Shown here in pieces: positions 1-8,383 of a stretch of DNA of 64,000 bases (the first letter of the stretch is position 1; the number at the start of each line of letters is the position of its first letter). A model generated the notes under the pieces. The model was not told the DNA's origin. It did not search any database and saw only the letters and a program-made list of their open reading frames with translations. Made by a program: the position numbers and the translations under genes. Origin of the DNA: Microbacterium mitrae (lineage in GTDB: Bacteria > Actinomycetota > Actinomycetes > Actinomycetales > Microbacteriaceae); assembly GCF_008017445.1 (NCBI RefSeq), contig NZ_VRSW01000002.1:248001-312000 (forward strand), read 5' to 3'.

Positions 1-1202
1 TTGCCGACATCTTTATCGTCAACTACGAGATTTTGGATCGCCACCTGTCATGGTTGGGCAAGATTGGCCTGCGCGGGATGGTGGTAGATGAGGCTCACTT
101 CATCAAGAACCTGTCATCACAGCGGTCGCAGAACGTGCTCGCCCTCGCGAGCCGCGTGCGCGAGCAGACGCCCGGCGGTGACCCGCTCATGATCGCGCTG
201 ACGGGTACGCCTCTGATCAATGACGTCGAAGACTTCGACGCGATCTGGCGGTTCTTGGGATGGACGACGGGGGAGAAGCCCGGCTCCGTGCTGATGGAGA
301 AGCTGGACGCGACCGGCTTGACGCCAGCAGATAAGGCCTTCTACCCGGAGGCGCGCGAGGCCGTGATCTCGATGGGTATCGTGCGTCGTAAGAAGAAGGA
401 CGTCGCTGCCGATCTGCCAGACAAGCTCGTTGCCGACATGCCGGTGCAGCTTGATGACGAGTTCGGCCGTTCCATCCGGGCTGCAGAGCGCGAGCTGGGC
501 GACCGCATGGCGGCGAAGTACCGCCGCATCATTGAGGCGCGCGGTCGCGAGACCCGCGGCATTGACGAAGACATTGTGCGTCTCGTCGCGCAACACGAGT
601 TTGAAGAGTCGAAGAACGCTGACGCCGGCGGCGACAACGTGTTCACGATGGTGCGCAAGATTGGCCAGGCTAAGGCCGGCCTCGCGGCGGACTACGCCGT
701 GCAACTGCAACGCTCGGTGGGCAAGGTGGTGTTCTTCGCCAAGCACATTGACGTCATGAACCAGGCGGAGTCGCTATTTGCCGTCAACGGGCTCAAGACC
801 GTTTCGGTGCGCGGCGATCAGACGTCAACGGCTCGCCAGGCCGCGATCGACGCGTTCAACAATGACCCCGAAGTGTCCATCGCGGTGTGTTCGCTCACCG
901 CGGCGGGTGTCGGCCTCAACATGCAGGCCGCGTCCAACGTGGTGTTGGCTGAGCTGAGCTGGACGGCCGCCGAGCAGACGCAGGCCATTGACCGCGTGCA
1001 CCGTATTGGCCAGGACGAGCCGGTAACGGCGTGGCGCATCATCGCGGCCCACACGCTCGACACCAAGATCGCGGAGCTCATCGACCAGAAGCAGGGTCTT
1101 GCGCTGCGGGCGCTGGACGGCGTGGTGGTGGAACCCGGATCGCAAGACTCGGTGCAGTTGTCGGCGCTCATGCACCTGCTGCGCGAGGCGCTTCGTCGGT
1201 AA
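1..1202 (+). CDS. SNF2-family DEAD/DEAH helicase, C-terminal part (5' truncated by window edge)
   Basis: The reading frame is open from base 3 and enters from outside the window, so only the last 399 residues are visible. Counting from the first visible codon, the Walker B box VVDEAHFIKN lies at about 27-36. It is followed by the motif III-like ALTGTP, then the second RecA-like lobe with GVGLNMQAASNVV and the motif VI signature DRVHRIGQ, which is diagnostic of the SNF2/RAD54 class. These ATPases translocate on double-stranded DNA to remodel protein-DNA complexes; the substrate cannot be read here. The first lobe with Walker A should lie upstream. A hairpin with a T-run follows the stop, so the gene ends its transcript separately from pfkA. 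Family assignment is firm; the cellular role is not. Confidence 0.93.
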   Translation, partial: ADIFIVNYEILDRHLSWLGKIGLRGMVVDEAHFIKNLSSQRSQNVLALASRVREQTPGGDPLMIALTGTPLINDVEDFDAIWRFLGWTTGEKPGSVLMEKLDATGLTPADKAFYPEAREAVISMGIVRRKKKDVAADLPDKLVADMPVQLDDEFGRSIRAAERELGDRMAAKYRRIIEARGRETRGIDEDIVRLVAQHEFEESKNADAGGDNVFTMVRKIGQAKAGLAADYAVQLQRSVGKVVFFAKHIDVMNQAESLFAVNGLKTVSVRGDQTSTARQAAIDAFNNDPEVSIAVCSLTAAGVGLNMQAASNVVLAELSWTAAEQTQAIDRVHRIGQDEPVTAWRIIAAHTLDTKIAELIDQKQGLALRALDGVVVEPGSQDSVQLSALMHLLREALRR

Positions 1203-1218
1203 GAACCGTCACGAGTGA

Positions 1219-1276
1219 AAATTCCCACTTCTTAGCAACGAAATTTGCATTTCGCCGCGGGAGGTGGGAATTTTTT
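1219..1276 (+). terminator. Rho-independent terminator after the SNF2 helicase
   Basis: AAAATTCCCAC at 1219-1229 pairs perfectly with GTGGGAATTTT at 1264-1274 and runs into six T. The 34-nt loop holds a small GAAAT/ATTTC helix. Confidence 0.7.
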
Positions 1277-1411
1277 CGCGTTTGTGGTGCGGAGCGGCGT
1301 AAGAATCGGGAAAATCGGCGGGGGCGGAATGGCGTTCTGTTGCGCTGGCCACTATGGTCGAAACAGGCAGCGTCGCCCGATCCCCTTTCCCTCCCCAGCA
1401 AAGCAGGCATC

Positions 1412-2440
1412 ATGAAGATCGGCATTCTGACGTCCGGCGGCGATTGCCCCGGACTCAATGCGGTTATCCGCGGGATCGTTCTCAAGGGAACAACCTCCTA
1501 CGATCTGGAGTTCGTCGGCATTCGCGACGGTTGGCGCGGCGTGGTGGAGGGCGACTTCGTGCCGCTCACTCGTCATGAGGTGAAGGGCCTGTCGAAGGTG
1601 GGCGGCACCATTCTCGGCACGAGCCGCACTAACCCCTATGAGGGAGACCGCGGCGGCGCCGAGAACATCGCTAAGACGCTGTTTGGTCACCGCATTGACG
1701 GCATCGTCGCCATCGGCGGCGAGGGAACGCTCGCAGCCGCCGATCGTCTATCAAAAGACGGAATCAAGGTCGTCGGCGTGCCTAAGACCATCGATAACGA
1801 TCTGCGCGCCACCGACTACTCCTTCGGTTTCGACACCGCGGTGAACATCGCCACCGAAGCTATGGACCGCCTGCGCACCACAGGCGACTCCCACCAGCGC
1901 TGCATGGTGGCCGAAGTTATGGGCCGTCACGTTGGCTGGATCGCGCTTCACGCCGGCATGGCGGCTGGCGCACACGCCATCCTCATTCCAGAAAATCCAA
2001 TGTCGCTTGACGAGATCACCGCACTCGTACAATCCGCTCACGACCGTGGCCGTGCGCCCCTGGTTGTCGTCTCCGAAGGCTTCAAGCTCAAGGGGATGGA
2101 AGAGGCGTTCAGTGACAAGGGTCTGGACGCATTCAACCGCCCGCGCCTCGGTGGCATCAGCGAAATTCTGGCCCCCGAAATCGAACGCATCACTGGCATC
2201 GAGACGCGCTCCACCGTTCTTGGTCACATTCAGCGCGGCGGCTCACCCTCTGCATTTGACCGCGTGCTGGCCACGCGATTGGGCCTGCATGCCGCAGACG
2301 CCATCGTCGACGAAGCCTGGGGTGAAATGGTCGCCCTGCGCGGCACAGACATCGTACGCGTGCCGTTCTCCGACGCCCTCGGCGAGCTGAACACCGTGCC
2401 GCAGTACCGCTACGACGAAGCCGCAGCCCTCTTCGGCTAA
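1412..2440 (+). CDS. pfkA: 6-phosphofructokinase (group III, probably ATP-dependent)
   Basis: The 342-residue protein is the normal length for an actinobacterial PfkA, which phosphorylates fructose 6-phosphate to fructose 1,6-bisphosphate in glycolysis. The N-terminal TSGGDCPGLNAVIRG (7-21) forms the nucleotide-binding loop. GGEGT (102-106) and the catalytic PKTIDND (124-130, with Asp128 as expected base) are intact. Gly at 105 beside Lys at 125 is the combination known from actinobacterial ATP-dependent group III enzymes; classical PPi enzymes carry Asp at the equivalent of Gly105. Phosphoryl donor is therefore an inference. The ATG at 1412 was chosen because MKIGILTSGGD is the family start. 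There is no strong ribosome site directly upstream. The gene appears monocistronic. Confidence 0.93.
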   Translation: MKIGILTSGGDCPGLNAVIRGIVLKGTTSYDLEFVGIRDGWRGVVEGDFVPLTRHEVKGLSKVGGTILGTSRTNPYEGDRGGAENIAKTLFGHRIDGIVAIGGEGTLAAADRLSKDGIKVVGVPKTIDNDLRATDYSFGFDTAVNIATEAMDRLRTTGDSHQRCMVAEVMGRHVGWIALHAGMAAGAHAILIPENPMSLDEITALVQSAHDRGRAPLVVVSEGFKLKGMEEAFSDKGLDAFNRPRLGGISEILAPEIERITGIETRSTVLGHIQRGGSPSAFDRVLATRLGLHAADAIVDEAWGEMVALRGTDIVRVPFSDALGELNTVPQYRYDEAAALFG

Positions 2441-2640
2441 CGTTCGTCGGCCCTGTGCCCTGCGGTGCCGGGGGTCTGTAGTTTTGTGGTTCGTGAGTTC
2501 CGGGGTTTCGTGGTTCCGTGCCCCCCGGGGTTTCGGGGTTCCGTGCCCCCTGGGTTCCGGTGCTCCGTGGTTCCGTGGTGTCGGTGCTCCGTGGTTCCGA
2601 CTTTTCCGATTCTTCTCGGGCCGTGGCGTGCGGTGAGCTT
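2441..2640. repeat. Non-coding GGTTCCG-rich spacer after pfkA
   Basis: About 200 bases without a credible gene. GGTTCC occurs five times between roughly 2505 and 2605, mostly as GGTTCCG. The same heptamer crowds the spacers at 3740-4300, 16770-17480 and 46550-46595, so it seems to mark the surroundings of the palindromic elements. Open frames crossing it are low-complexity translations of the repeat. Confidence 0.6.
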
Positions 2641-2722
2641 CCCAAATGTCGGAACCGAGGCCGCCACGAAGCGCGAGGGGCCGTGTCTTCGGCGTGTCGT
2701 GCATATCGGTCCGACATTTGGC
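2641..2722 (+). repeat. Palindromic element copy A (upstream of DUF559 gene A)
   Basis: CCAAATGTCGGA at 2642-2653 is the exact reverse complement of TCCGACATTTGG at 2710-2721. From GTCGGA to TCCGAC the element is 68 bp. The core CGGCGTGTCG lies ten bases before the right arm, on the same strand as in copies B to G. It ends about 100 bp before the start of the DUF559 gene. Confidence 0.85.
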
Positions 2723-2760
2723 AACCGGAGCCTCCTGCACACTCGGTCGGTCGAGCCATT

Positions 2761-2789
2761 TTGTCCCCAGTCTTGAGCGGCGGTAATCG
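2761..2789 (+). promoter_or_regulatory. Probable promoter of DUF559 gene A
   Basis: TTGTCC (2761-2766), a 17-base spacer and TAATCG (2784-2789) precede the start at 2819. Paralogue B has the same arrangement with the same first hexamer (TTGTCC-N17-TAGAGT at 50135-50163), and both continue with (C/G)CAGT after TTGTCC. Confidence 0.45.
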
Positions 2790-2818
2790 CCGGCGCGTGA
2801 TTCGCCGAGGCTGTTGGG

Positions 2819-3625
2819 ATGACAGACAATCGGGTGATTCTCGAGGCCGGTGGGGTTTGCCGCACGGCGGACCTCATCGCGTCGGGCGTGACCAAGCAAA
2901 CGATCCGGCGGGCGCTTGACGCGAACCTCCTGGTGCGCGTGCGGCAGGGAATCTACTGCTCGGATGCCAGCCATCTCGCAGCGACGGCTGCACAACACGG
3001 CGGAACCATGGCCTGCGTGAGTGCGCTGCGCGCGCATGGTGTGTGGGTGCATGACGAATCGTCAACCCTCCATGTCGGGATTTCACCTCGGGCGCGGAAC
3101 CATTGGCACGAGGGTTGCGCGTGCGTTGTGCACCGGAGCGCGTTCACGGCGGGGTTGGGAATCACGTCGGTCGCAATCGCACTCGTGCAAGTGGCGCGAT
3201 GTATGGGTGAAGAGGTGTTTTTCGCCGCACTTGAGTCCGCGCTGAACAAGCGGCTCCTATCGAGCGACGAGCGTGCCTGGATTCGATCCAACGTCACTCG
3301 CCGATTCGCAGAGCTTGTCGACTTCGCCCGAAGCGATGCCGAAAGTGGGCTTGAATCTCTGGTTCGTTTGCGGCTTAGTCGGTTGGGCGTCAGCACGCGG
3401 ACGCAGGTCAGAATCGAGGGTGTTGGCCGCGTCGACCTTGTGATCGGTAACCTCATCGTCGAGCTCGATGGGCGCGAGAATCACGACGGCCCGTCCCAAC
3501 GCCACAAGGACCTTATGCGTGACGCCAACGCGGCGAAGGCCGGCTGGCGAGTGCTCCGCTTCGACTACGCAATGGTCATCTACGACTGGCCGCTCGTACG
3601 CGATACCATCCTGGCGATGCTGTAG
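2819..3625 (+). CDS. AbiEi-like winged helix plus DUF559 (Vsr-like) protein, paralogue A
   Basis: A 268-residue protein of two parts. Residues 1-60 form an AbiEi-type winged helix (GGVCRTADLIASGVTKQTIRRAL, then a basic turn). Residues about 170-268 match DUF559, related to the Vsr/PD-(D/E)XK nuclease fold, with VDLVIGNLIVELDG containing Glu215 and Asp217, the conserved basic segment RHKDLMRDANAA, and the terminal GWRVLRFDYAMV. No AbiEii-type toxin gene is adjacent, so it is not half of an ordinary type IV toxin-antitoxin pair. It is flanked by palindromic elements, copy A upstream and B, C and D downstream, and has a full-length paralogue at 50195. There is no clear ribosome site. DNA binding and nicking or cleavage are inferred from the fold; the target is unknown. 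Confidence 0.85.
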   Translation: MTDNRVILEAGGVCRTADLIASGVTKQTIRRALDANLLVRVRQGIYCSDASHLAATAAQHGGTMACVSALRAHGVWVHDESSTLHVGISPRARNHWHEGCACVVHRSAFTAGLGITSVAIALVQVARCMGEEVFFAALESALNKRLLSSDERAWIRSNVTRRFAELVDFARSDAESGLESLVRLRLSRLGVSTRTQVRIEGVGRVDLVIGNLIVELDGRENHDGPSQRHKDLMRDANAAKAGWRVLRFDYAMVIYDWPLVRDTILAML

Positions 3626-3775
3626 CCGCACGATCCGATCGCGTTGCCGTCGCGCCTTGACCGACACTCATCGCGAAATTTCGGACAGCACGTCCGTCGA
3701 CTTGTACCGCAACCGCGCATACTCCTGCGGCTTCGCTTGCCGCTCCATGGTTCCGCCTCGAGCCGCCGCGCGTAT

Positions 3776-3858
3776 CCCAAATGTCGGAGCGGATGGTGAC
3801 CCTTGGGCATGCGGGAGCGTTTTTCCGGCGTGTCGCGCCGGGGCGTCCGACATTTGGG
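3776..3858 (+). repeat. Palindromic element copy B
   Basis: CCCAAATGTCGGA (3776-3788) and TCCGACATTTGGG (3846-3858) are perfect 13-bp inverted arms. GTCGGA to TCCGAC spans 69 bp. The interior carries CCGGCG-TGTCG-CGCCGG, a second small hairpin around the shared core. Confidence 0.9.
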
Positions 3859-3958
3859 CGGCGGAACCGCGGGCTGGCACCCGGCCCGCGGATCCATGCC
3901 GCGGGCCCGTGGGCGCGCGCCTAACCTCGCCCCCGGTTCCGCGCAGCCCCCGTGCGTG

Positions 3959-4043
3959 TCCCAAATGTCGGAACGGATGGTGTTCCTTCGGCGTGTGGGT
4001 GCGTTTTTCCGGCGTGTCGCGTCGGGGCGTCCGACATTTGGGA
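3959..4043 (+). repeat. Palindromic element copy C
   Basis: TCCCAAATGTCGGA (3959-3972) pairs exactly with TCCGACATTTGGGA (4030-4043). The inner length is 69 bp and the core CGGCGTGTCGCG precedes the right arm as in copy B. Confidence 0.9.
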
Positions 4044-4163
4044 ACGGGATGCCGGAACCGCGGGCTGACACCCAGCCCTTGGTTCCGCAGCCCTTGGTTC
4101 CGCGCCCCGGGCCCGTGGATGCCCGCCGAACGGCGCCCGTGGTTCCGCGAACCCGCCCCGGGT

Positions 4164-4250
4164 TTCCCAAATGTCGGAACGGATGGTGTTCGGTGGGTGC
4201 GTGGGAGCGTTTTTCCGGCGTGTCGCGCCGGGGCGTCCGACATTTGGGAA
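4164..4250 (+). repeat. Palindromic element copy D
   Basis: TTCCCAAATGTCGGA (4164-4178) pairs exactly with TCCGACATTTGGGAA (4236-4250), a 15-bp perfect arm. The inner length is 69 bp and the interior is almost identical to copy B. Confidence 0.9.
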
Positions 4251-4303
4251 CGTGAGAGCGGAACCAGGAGCAGGCACCCAGCCCTGGTTCCGATCGGAGG
4301 GGG

Positions 4304-4687
4304 CTAGGAGCCGAGGATCATGCGGGCGCGCGCCTTGTCGCCGCTGTCTCGCACGGCGACGGCGGCGTCCCACAATTGCTGCGGCTGGGCGAACTGATTG
4401 ATTTCGATTCCGGAGAGGTAGGAACCGGCGACAACGAGATCGCGGTGCCGTGCGGCCACCAATCGCGGATACTGTAGGCGGACAAAGACGGCAAACGCGA
4501 CTTCCATCAGCAGGAGAACTCCGGCGAGGAGCGGAAGCTCGACGAAAAAGTAGACCAGCGCGGCACCGAGAATACCGGCGCTAATGACCGCGCCGAGCAA
4601 GATCGCGATGGTTCGGCGCAGCTGTGCGGCCATCGCAATGGCCGTTTCGCCCCGCATCGGGTTGGGAATGAACATCGGCGCCTTCAC
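4304..4687 (-). CDS. Small two-helix membrane protein, unknown function
   Basis: A 127-residue protein with two adjacent hydrophobic helices at about residues 28-48 and 51-71, followed by a soluble tail containing LWDAAVAVRDSGDKARARM. It is encoded directly behind oligopeptidase B: its ATG at 4687 overlaps the preceding stop in an ATGA junction (4684-4687), so it is probably translated by coupling in the same transcript. I do not recognise a family. The coupling suggests expression together with the peptidase but says nothing certain about function. Confidence 0.75.
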   Translation of the reverse strand: MKAPMFIPNPMRGETAIAMAAQLRRTIAILLGAVISAGILGAALVYFFVELPLLAGVLLLMEVAFAVFVRLQYPRLVAARHRDLVVAGSYLSGIEINQFAQPQQLWDAAVAVRDSGDKARARMILGS

Positions 4688-6846
4688 TCAACGCCCCCAG
4701 CATCCGCAGAACCCGCACCGACACCCCCCGCATCCGCCGATGCCCCGGCAACACCGAGCACGTCAAACATCCACGCCAGTTCGTACGCGCGTTCGCGCCA
4801 TGAGTTGTAGCGCCCGGTGACACCACCGTGCCCGGCGACCATCTCGCACTTCAACAGCACATCGGCGCCGACGTCGCGCAAGCGAGCGACCCACTTGGCC
4901 GGCTCCACATAGTAAACGCGAGTATCGTTGAGCGAGGTTACGGCGAGAATTCGCGGGTACGCGACGCCGTCGGCCACGTTCTCGTATGGCGTGTAGGACT
5001 TCATGTACTCATAGACGTCCGCGTTGTGCAGCGGGTCGCCCCATTCGTCCCATTCAATGACGGTGAGGGGGAGCGACGGGTCAAGAATCGTGGTCAGCGC
5101 ATCGACAAACGGAACCGACGCCAACACGCCAGCGAACAGCTCGGGAGCGAGGTTCGCCACAGCACCCATCAGCAGGCCACCTGCACTGCCGCCTTCGGCA
5201 ACCATGCGGTCAGGCGTCGTGACGCCCGACTCCACGAGATGCGTTCCCGCCGCGATGAAGTCGGTGAAGGTGTTCTTCTTGGCCATGAGCTTGCCGTCTT
5301 CGTACCAGGCTCGCCCCATCTCGCCGCCGCCGCGCACGTGCGCCACGGCGAAAATCACGCCGCGATCAAGCGCCGAGAGCCGCATTGATGAGAACCCCGG
5401 GTCGATGGAGTGCTCGTATGAACCGTAACCATAGAGGTGAACGGGGCGAGGCGTCGCCCCTGGCTCACCAAAAGAGCGCTTCCAGACGAGAGAGACCGGA
5501 ACCTCGGTGCCGTCGGCTGCACGCGCCCAGACGCGAGATTGCCCGTAGTCAGCGGGGTCGTAGCCGCCCAACACCGGCTGCTGCTTGCGCAGGAACTTCT
5601 CGTCGGTCACTGGGTTCCAGTCGAAGACGGAACCAGGGGTGACGAATGACGCATAGCCGAAGCGAATGAGTTGCGGCGCCCACTCCGAGTTCCCGCTCAC
5701 GCCAACGGCAAACAGCGGCTCATCAAATGAGACCTCATCGACCGAGCCCGTTGCGTGGTCGAGTTTGGCCATGCGAGCGAGCCCCTCGCGGCGATACTCC
5801 ACGATCGTGAAATCACGGAAGCAGTCGACATCCAGAATGCGGGTGCCCGGGGTGTGCGGCATGACCACGGTCCGCTCACCGCGAGGATCGGCCGCGGCAA
5901 CGCGCACGAGCTCGAAATCGAGCGCGCCGTCGTTATGCACAATAAACAGCACGTCTTCACCCTCGATCACGGCATGATCGACGCTATATTCCACGCCCTC
6001 CACCTGCGGCCACACGATCCGTGGTTCCGCCAGCAGGTCCGTCGAATCAAGCAGCAGCACCTCACTGGTGATCGATGAGCTTTGTCCGATCATGAGGTAA
6101 CGGTCGGAGCGGCAGAATCCCGCGCCGACCCAGAATCGCTCGTCGGGCTGGTGAAACAGTCGTGTCGGCGCAGTCACATCGCCGCCGATGGTGTGCAGCC
6201 ACACGGTGTCGGGGCGCCACGCCTCATCAACCGTCGTGTAGATGATGCCGAGGCCATCGGGGGTCAGCTCGGCGCCGCCCGCGGTGCCTTCGATCACATC
6301 GGCAAACGTTTCGCCGGATACAAGATCGCGCACTCGAATGGTGTACCGCTCATCTCCCGTGACATCCGTCGCCCACAGCATGCGGGTTCCGTCGCGCGAA
6401 ATATCAAAGCTGCCGAGCGAGAAAAACTCGTGACCTTCGGCCTCGGCGTTGCCGTCGAACAGAATCTGCTCGCCCGGAACCTCGGCGTCGGGGGAGAGGA
6501 CGGGCGGGGTCCAATCGTCGACCGAGCTGAGCGGCGCGCGGCACTGAATGCCATACTGCTGCCCCTCGACCGTACGGCCGTAGTACCACCACTGGCCCTT
6601 GCGGGTCGGAACCGACAGATCAGACTCCTGGGTGCGCGACTTGATCTCTTGGAAGATGGTTTCGCGCAACGGCTCGAGGTGCGCGGTCTCCTGTTCGGTG
6701 AACGCGTTCTCAGCGGTCAAGTGGGAGATGACCTCTTCGCTCTCCTTGTTGCGTAGCCACTCGTACGGATCCATAAAAGTATCGCCGTGGTGCGTGCGGG
6801 CCTGAGGATGCTGGCGCGCGCGAGGCGCTGAGAGTCGTTCAGTCAC
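4684..6846 (-). CDS. ptrB: Oligopeptidase B / S9A prolyl-oligopeptidase family serine peptidase
   Basis: A 720-residue cytosolic serine peptidase of family S9A, which cleaves short peptides, in this branch usually after basic residues. The N-terminal half shows the beta-propeller pattern. The C-terminal alpha/beta-hydrolase domain holds the catalytic triad: Ser554 in EGGSAGG, Asp about 641 in SLNDTRV and His673 in AGHGGVTG. WDEWGDP and DPYEWLRN are typical of oligopeptidase B. The last 20 residues are a Gly/Ala/Asp/Ser-rich low-complexity tail of no obvious role. The GTG start at 6846 is supported by TAGCGT exactly six bases upstream on the same strand, which suggests a leaderless transcript. 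It is followed by an overlapping membrane-protein gene. Confidence 0.93.
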   Translation of the reverse strand: MTERLSAPRARQHPQARTHHGDTFMDPYEWLRNKESEEVISHLTAENAFTEQETAHLEPLRETIFQEIKSRTQESDLSVPTRKGQWWYYGRTVEGQQYGIQCRAPLSSVDDWTPPVLSPDAEVPGEQILFDGNAEAEGHEFFSLGSFDISRDGTRMLWATDVTGDERYTIRVRDLVSGETFADVIEGTAGGAELTPDGLGIIYTTVDEAWRPDTVWLHTIGGDVTAPTRLFHQPDERFWVGAGFCRSDRYLMIGQSSSITSEVLLLDSTDLLAEPRIVWPQVEGVEYSVDHAVIEGEDVLFIVHNDGALDFELVRVAAADPRGERTVVMPHTPGTRILDVDCFRDFTIVEYRREGLARMAKLDHATGSVDEVSFDEPLFAVGVSGNSEWAPQLIRFGYASFVTPGSVFDWNPVTDEKFLRKQQPVLGGYDPADYGQSRVWARAADGTEVPVSLVWKRSFGEPGATPRPVHLYGYGSYEHSIDPGFSSMRLSALDRGVIFAVAHVRGGGEMGRAWYEDGKLMAKKNTFTDFIAAGTHLVESGVTTPDRMVAEGGSAGGLLMGAVANLAPELFAGVLASVPFVDALTTILDPSLPLTVIEWDEWGDPLHNADVYEYMKSYTPYENVADGVAYPRILAVTSLNDTRVYYVEPAKWVARLRDVGADVLLKCEMVAGHGGVTGRYNSWRERAYELAWMFDVLGVAGASADAGGVGAGSADAGGVE

Positions 6847-6852
6847 GCCTTA

Positions 6853-6858
6853 ACGCTA
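6853..6858 (-). promoter_or_regulatory. -10 box of leaderless ptrB transcript
   Basis: TAGCGT on the minus strand ends six bases before the GTG start. The same TANNNT-N6-start spacing recurs at many other genes here. Confidence 0.5.
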
Positions 6859-6936
6859 CCCGCTGGTAGCCAAAGGTCTAGTGTTGAGTTGACCAGATCG
6901 CATGGGGATGAAAAGATTTGATCTGGCCGGTTGCCG

Positions 6937-6957
6937 GTTCGTGAATTAACGGTGAAC
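6937..6957 (-). promoter_or_regulatory. Candidate PHO box upstream of the phosphate transporter
   Basis: On the minus strand the sequence is GTTCACCGTTA followed by ATTCACGAAC, two units in an 11-base register resembling the GTTCACC-type direct repeats bound by actinobacterial PhoP. It lies 65-85 bp before the PiT start. A 7-bp inverted repeat CCAGATC/GATCTGG sits just upstream at 6893-6926. Confidence 0.35.
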
Positions 6958-7021
6958 TCTTCGTTCGTCATGTCGGATTCTTCGACACCTCTTCCTCTTC
7001 ATCCCCCCACGAAAGTCAACG

Positions 7022-8383
7022 GTGGAAACCGCAGCCTTAATTGTTGTGCTGGTCATCCTGCTGGCACTGTTTTTTGATTTCACAAACGGATTTCATGACA
7101 CCGCGAACGCGATGGCAACGCCTATCGCGACGGGCGCCCTCAAGCCCAAGACGGCTGTCATCCTTGCCGCGCTCCTCAACCTGGTCGGCGCCTTCCTTTC
7201 AACCGAGGTCGCCAAGACCATCTCGGGCGGCATGATCAAAGAAGACGCGATCATGTCTGGCAGTAATGCCGCAACATTGTTCCCATCGCTCATCTTCGCC
7301 GGCCTCATCGGCGCAATCACGTGGAACATGTTGACCTGGTTGCTGGGTCTGCCGTCAAGCTCATCGCACGCCCTGTTCGGTGGTCTGATCGGTGCGACGC
7401 TCGTTGGTGCGGGCGCCATGGCGATTGACTTCGGCATCGTTGTCACCAAGGTCGTCTTGCCCGCGCTTATCGCGCCACTGACGGCTGGAATCATCGCGTT
7501 CGTCGCCACCAAGGTGGCGTACGGCATGACCCGACGCTACGACGGCAAGCCCGATGGCCGCGACGGCTTCCGTTGGGGGCAGATCTTCACGTCGAGCCTC
7601 GTGGCGCTGGCGCACGGAACCAACGACGCGCAGAAGACGATGGGTGTGATTACCCTCGCCCTGATCGCGATTGGCTGGCAGACCGCTTCACAGCCGCAGC
7701 TGTGGGTCATCGTTGCCTGTGCCGTAACCATCGCGCTCGGCACCTACATGGGCGGATGGCGCATCATCCGTACCCTCGGTAAGGGCCTCACCGACGTCAA
7801 GCCCGCTCAGGGATTCGCCGCAGAGTCTTCGACCTCTGCCACGATTCTTGCTTCGTCGGCGCTGGGCTTCGCGCTCTCGACCACGCAGGTGGCCTCGGGC
7901 TCCGTGATCGGCTCTGGTCTTGGCCGCCGCGGCTCCAAGGTTCGTTGGGGCACTGCCGGGCGCATCATGATCGGATGGGTGCTTACCCTGCCGGCCGCCG
8001 GTGGTGTCGGCGCGCTCGCCGCGCTCGTCGTCGTGTGGCTCGGAACCTGGGGTGTCGTTATTGACGCCATCATCGCGGTGGCCATCATCCTCGGTCTGTT
8101 CTGGCGTTCGCGTCAGGATGAGGTGCACTCCGGAAACGCCATGAGTGAGGTTGCCGACTCGGGCGCCGCGGTCAAGGTGAAGAAGAACCCGCCGCCCACG
8201 CGCCGCCAGCGCATGATCTTGCAGGCCGAGAAGGCTGCCAAGAAGGCGGAGAAGCGGGCCCAAGACAAGCACCACGCCGCCGATGTGCTTCGCGAGAAAG
8301 AACGCCAAGACGCCGAGCGGAAGGCGGCCAAGAAGTCGCCGTCAACGGCGCCGACCAAGACCGAAGATAGAGGCTCGCGATGA
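7022..8383 (+). CDS. pitA: PiT-family inorganic phosphate transporter
   Basis: A 453-residue integral membrane protein carrying both PiT signatures: GFHDTANAMATPIATGAL near residue 24 and ALAHGTNDAQKTMG in the second half. These duplicated motifs define secondary phosphate (metal-phosphate/proton) symporters. About ten hydrophobic segments are visible. The last 80 residues are a charged Lys/Arg/Glu-rich cytoplasmic tail, longer than in the Escherichia coli protein. The GTG at 7022 gives the expected short N-terminus before the first helix. The stop overlaps the next start in ATGA (8380-8383), so the two are co-translated. A PHO-box-like repeat lies upstream. Confidence 0.93.
   Translation: METAALIVVLVILLALFFDFTNGFHDTANAMATPIATGALKPKTAVILAALLNLVGAFLSTEVAKTISGGMIKEDAIMSGSNAATLFPSLIFAGLIGAITWNMLTWLLGLPSSSSHALFGGLIGATLVGAGAMAIDFGIVVTKVVLPALIAPLTAGIIAFVATKVAYGMTRRYDGKPDGRDGFRWGQIFTSSLVALAHGTNDAQKTMGVITLALIAIGWQTASQPQLWVIVACAVTIALGTYMGGWRIIRTLGKGLTDVKPAQGFAAESSTSATILASSALGFALSTTQVASGSVIGSGLGRRGSKVRWGTAGRIMIGWVLTLPAAGGVGALAALVVVWLGTWGVVIDAIIAVAIILGLFWRSRQDEVHSGNAMSEVADSGAAVKVKKNPPPTRRQRMILQAEKAAKKAEKRAQDKHHAADVLREKERQDAERKAAKKSPSTAPTKTEDRGSR

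Larger units (their letters stand above)
3626..4303. other. Non-coding repeat region between DUF559 gene A and a membrane-protein gene
   Basis: Nearly 680 bases without a gene. It contains palindromic elements B, C and D about 190-200 bp apart, with intervening sequence rich in GGTTCCG/CGGAACC (nine occurrences between 3740 and 4300). Long open frames on both strands here translate the palindromes (for example SQMSD and RPTFGN over and over) and show no homology-like structure, so they were not called. Confidence 0.8.

Noticed and set aside
2819..3625. A type IV toxin-antitoxin system based on the AbiEi-like N-terminus
   Set aside because: No AbiEii nucleotidyltransferase toxin gene is adjacent at either DUF559 locus, and the C-terminus is DUF559 rather than an AbiEi C-terminal domain.
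3468..4307. Open frames on both strands across palindromes B to D
   Set aside because: They translate repeat arms again and again, have low complexity, and overlap the end of the DUF559 gene.
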